Origin: Saururus chinensis
Lineage: Eukaryota > Streptophyta > Magnoliopsida > Piperales > Saururaceae
Direction of reading: 5' to 3'
Length of the DNA stretch: 64,000 nucleotides
Assembly: GCA_035235625.1 (NCBI GenBank)
Contig: CP141146.1
Span: 15,618,501 to 15,682,500 of the forward strand
Part shown: positions 61,144-64,000 of the stretch, one piece after another
Layout of the letters: each line of letters starts with the position of its first letter
How positions within the stretch are numbered: the first letter of the stretch is position 1
Program-made: the position numbers and the translations under genes
Notes under the pieces: model-generated
The model's input: only the letters and a program-made list of their open reading frames with translations
Database searches by the model: none
Told to the model about the DNA's origin: nothing

Positions 61144-63874
61144 ATGGCCATCTCTCTCCCGGAGACTACTGTTCTCCGGCAGTGCCTCCCCAGATCCATC
61201 CCTTCCCCGTCTCCATCTCCATCTCCTCCGAGCGTGAGCCCGCACCCACAAGCCATTCAGCCCGGCAGGAGAAAACCCATTACGGCCATTACCCGGGTGG
61301 CCTCTCCCGAGACAGAAGACTCTGTCTGCTCCATGATTAACGAGCTCCAATGCCAGAGGGAGCGTGAACATGAGCAGGAAGGATACGATGATGATGAAGA
61401 AGAAGAGATAATGAGAAGAGAAGCTCAAGAGGGCGTGAAGCTGGCCGAGAGGTGGAGGGAGATCCAGGGAGAGGGTGACTGGGCAGGTCTGCTCGATCCG
61501 ATGGACCCGATTCTGAGGTCCGAGCTGATCCGGTACGGGGAGATGGCGCAGGCCTGCTACGACGCCTTCGACTACGACCCCTGCTCTCGCTACTGCGGCA
61601 GCTGCAAGTTCCATCCCTGCAGCTTCTTCAAGTCCCTCGGCATGCCGGACGCTGGCTACCAGGTCACCCGCTACCTCTACGCTACCTCCAGCATCGCCCT
61701 CCCCAAATTCTTCCGAAAGTCGTCGTGGCAGTCTCGCGTCTGGAGCAACTACGCCAACTGGATCGGCTTCGTCGCCGTCTCGGACGACGCCACTTCCCGC
61801 CGCCTCGGCCGCCGAGACATAGTCGTCGCATGGCGTGGCACGGTCACCCGGCTCGAGTGGATCGCCGATCTGATGGACTTCCTGGTGCCCTTCCCGGGCC
61901 ACCCGACCCCGGGCCTCAAAGTGGAGTCGGGCTTCTTGAACCTGTACACGGAGAAGGAGGAAAGCTGCCAGTTTTGCAAGTACTCCGCCAGGGAGCAGAT
62001 CCTGGCGGAGGTCCGGCGGCTCGTCCATCAATACTCCTTACCTGAGCAAGAGCTGAGCATCACCATCACAGGGCACAGCCTTGGGGCAGCGATCGCCGTG
62101 ATGAGTGCATACGACATAGCGGCGAAGGGGCTGAACCTGAGGGCTGACGACGGGCGGGAGGTACCGGTGTCGGTCTTGTCGTTCGCGGGGCCGAGGGTGG
62201 GGAACGGGCGGTTCAAGGAGGCGGTGGAGGCGGCGGGGGTGAGGGTGCTGAGGGTGGTGAACGTGCACGACTTGGTGCCGAAGGTGCCCGGGCTGCTGGT
62301 GAACGAGCGGGTGCCGGCGCTGGTGCGGAGGCTGGTGGAGGAGTGGCTGCCCTGGAGCTACTCGCACGTGGGGGTGGAGCTAGCGCTGGACCACCGCCAC
62401 TCCCCATTTCTCCGGGCCACTGGCGACCCTTCTTTCTTCCACAATTTGGAGGCCCATCTGCACTTGCTTGACGGGTGAGCCCATCTTCCTCTTTAATTTA
62501 TATATGCAGAAATTTATACCTTAGCTACTTAAATAGTTGGTAACATTTTGTTGGCTCCCCTCTTTGCTTAAGAGTAGTATTTTTGCTGTTTAAAAATAAA
62601 AAATAAAAAATGCCACTTGATTACAAAGACATATATGTTTTTATAGAATATAAGTATGCAATATACTCTAAAGTCAAACTTATTGTAGATAACAGAGCAT
62701 CACACTATCTTATTAACATAACAACATAACTATGATACTCCCGCTGTCCTAAATAAATTGTCTTATTTAAAAAATACTTATCATATTAATTATCTTATTT
62801 TTTATTTTTTATCTTCTCAGTAACTAGAATGCTTCTAATGTGCTTCTTCCTTTAATAGTAGGAGCATGGGAATCTAAGAAATGCGATGAACATTATTGTC
62901 TTTTTGTGCTTTGAAAAAGTATTAAGTTAGTTATAATTTTATCCTAGATGCTTCTTAATTAAAATAGGACTCTTAGAGTAATTAATAAACTAGTGACATG
63001 AAGCGAATACTTTTGTACTTAGTAATATAACAATTATAATCCTTTACCGTACATGGTTTAATATGTGACTCCGTTGAGTAAGCGCCCTCTATACACAAAA
63101 TTGTAAGAATGACAATTTTTTTTTAAGATGTAAGACCAACATATTGCTTTCATATTCCATCTACATTATCCCTTATAAGAAATGGAATACCATGTGGTGG
63201 TATTTAGGGTAAGCATTAGCCTCTTACATTAGAAAAGAAAACAGTCTATCACTATTGCTTCAGCCTTTATTTACCAATTTCTCTCTTTAACAAATTAATC
63301 TTTTTTTTTCTTTTCACAATTTCAATCTATGCAAGAGTTCAGCTTCCCAATTTCCCTTATTTGGTGCTGGGTATGCTAGTTTTGCTTTGCTATTCTGCCA
63401 TTCCATTCTAAAAGCAGTTTCTAGTTACATTGTAATTAGAGAACAAAACTTTATCCACAATTATATACTGAGAAACAATAAGGGCATATTTAGGTGAATT
63501 TAACCTCTATGTTCATGATGAGCTTTTATGATTAAATGATGTTGTTCATATTATTAAATATTCAAATTATTGCTATTATTGCACAATCTTATCTTTTGTA
63601 ACTATTATCATAATCACTATAATTAAATGCTAATTATTACAATAATTTTGGTGACAGTTATCATGGAAAAGGGCAGCGGTTCATGCTATCAAGTGGGAGG
63701 GACATTGCATTGGTAAACAAGGCAAGTGACTTCTTGAAGGAGCACCACCTAGTCCCATCCTACTGGAGACAAGATGAGAACAAAGGGATGATAAGGGGCC
63801 ATGATGGACGGTGGGTACAGCCTGACCGTCCTCGACTCGATGACCACCCTCCGGACATCCACCTCCATCTTTAG
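61144..63874 (+). CDS. PLA1-Igamma: Phospholipase A1-Igamma-like plastidial lipase, copy 3 (C-terminally truncated)
   Basis: Tandem sister of copy 2 with the same expected sn-1 lipase activity in plastids. Exons 61144-62474 and 63658-63874, with a 1183-bp GT-AG phase-2 intron, give 515 residues. Compared with copy 2, the putative transit peptide has lost six residues (CRWTTE) and gained two in its Ser-Pro run. The nucleophile is Ser312 (GHSLGAAI), the Asp is Asp376 (VHD, followed by Leu instead of Ser), and the likely His is His433. A C-to-T change makes CAG into TAG at 63872-63874. The old frame stays open for 21 more codons to the ancestral TAA at 63938, so 22 residues of the tail are lost. 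All catalytic motifs precede the stop, so the enzyme may still work. The end of exon 1 matches copy 1 rather than copy 2. Confidence 0.92.
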
Positions 63875-64000
63875 CATATTGGATTACCTTCTTTTCCATC
63901 ATCATCTTCCTCTTCTTCTTATTCACTTGAGTCCAAATAAGACCTCACTCACCCCATAGGCATGCTCAAATATTTCTAAATACATTTATTGTAGATAGAG
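63875..64000 (+). other. Former coding tail and 3' flank of lipase copy 3
   Basis: 63875-63940 is the former C-terminal tail, now untranslated. From 63941 the sequence matches the 3' flank of copy 2 up to the window edge. Confidence 0.8.

Noticed and set aside
1-64000. tRNA, rRNA or other structured RNA genes
   Set aside because: I saw no cloverleaf with A/B-box spacing or rRNA core sequence, but reading by eye cannot exclude one; a tRNAscan-SE run would decide.

Overview
The window is nuclear DNA of a flowering plant. It has intron-containing nuclear genes for plastid-targeted proteins, long AT-rich intergenic DNA, and plant-type transposons (CACTA, Mutator-like, Ty1/copia-like and Ty3/chromovirus-like). 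The GC-rich coding exons in AT-rich surroundings hint at a monocot or a similar lineage, but the sequence does not settle this.

Only three genes look functional. All lie on the + strand and all are two-exon copies of plastidial class-3 lipases of the phospholipase A1-Igamma (DAD1-like) family: copy 1 (21918-24051), copy 2 (51084-54158) and copy 3 (61144-63874). Each has a Ser/Pro/Arg-rich N-terminus that looks like a plastid transit peptide, the GHSLG nucleophile motif, and a GT-AG phase-2 intron after the conserved HLHLLDG segment. Copies 2 and 3 are a young tandem duplication that includes promoter, intron and 3' exon. Copy 1 is an older relative, although parts of its flanks still align with those of copy 2. 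Copy 3 has a new stop codon that removes the last 22 residues, a four-fold 350-bp repeat in its promoter, a duplicated 48-bp leader, and an exon-1 end that matches copy 1 rather than its sister copy 2, as gene conversion would leave.

Layout: 1-4966 holds a decayed receptor-kinase-like fragment (421-729), a 105-bp minisatellite (about 1660-2290) and LTR remnants. 4967-7278 is the left end of a CACTA element. 7279-14080 is a patchwork of copia-type gag and LTR fragments plus a chromovirus-type LTR piece. 14087-20521 is a second, 5'-truncated CACTA element. 20522-25670 holds lipase copy 1 and its flanks. 25675-42240 is a nest of transposons: a minus-strand Ty3 chromovirus pol is split by two solo LTRs; one of these is split by a complete 7.7-kb CACTA element, which is itself split by a 4.5-kb solo LTR. 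42241-45657 holds unrecognised DNA and LTR remnants. 45900-49180 is a decayed Mutator-like transposase. 49190-64000 holds lipase copies 2 and 3 with LTR and integrase remnants between them.

The lipases probably release acyl groups from the sn-1 position of plastid galactolipids or phosphatidylcholine, which can feed lipid turnover or oxylipin (jasmonate) precursor supply. The rest of the window mostly records transposon nesting that separated and re-regulated the members of this gene family.
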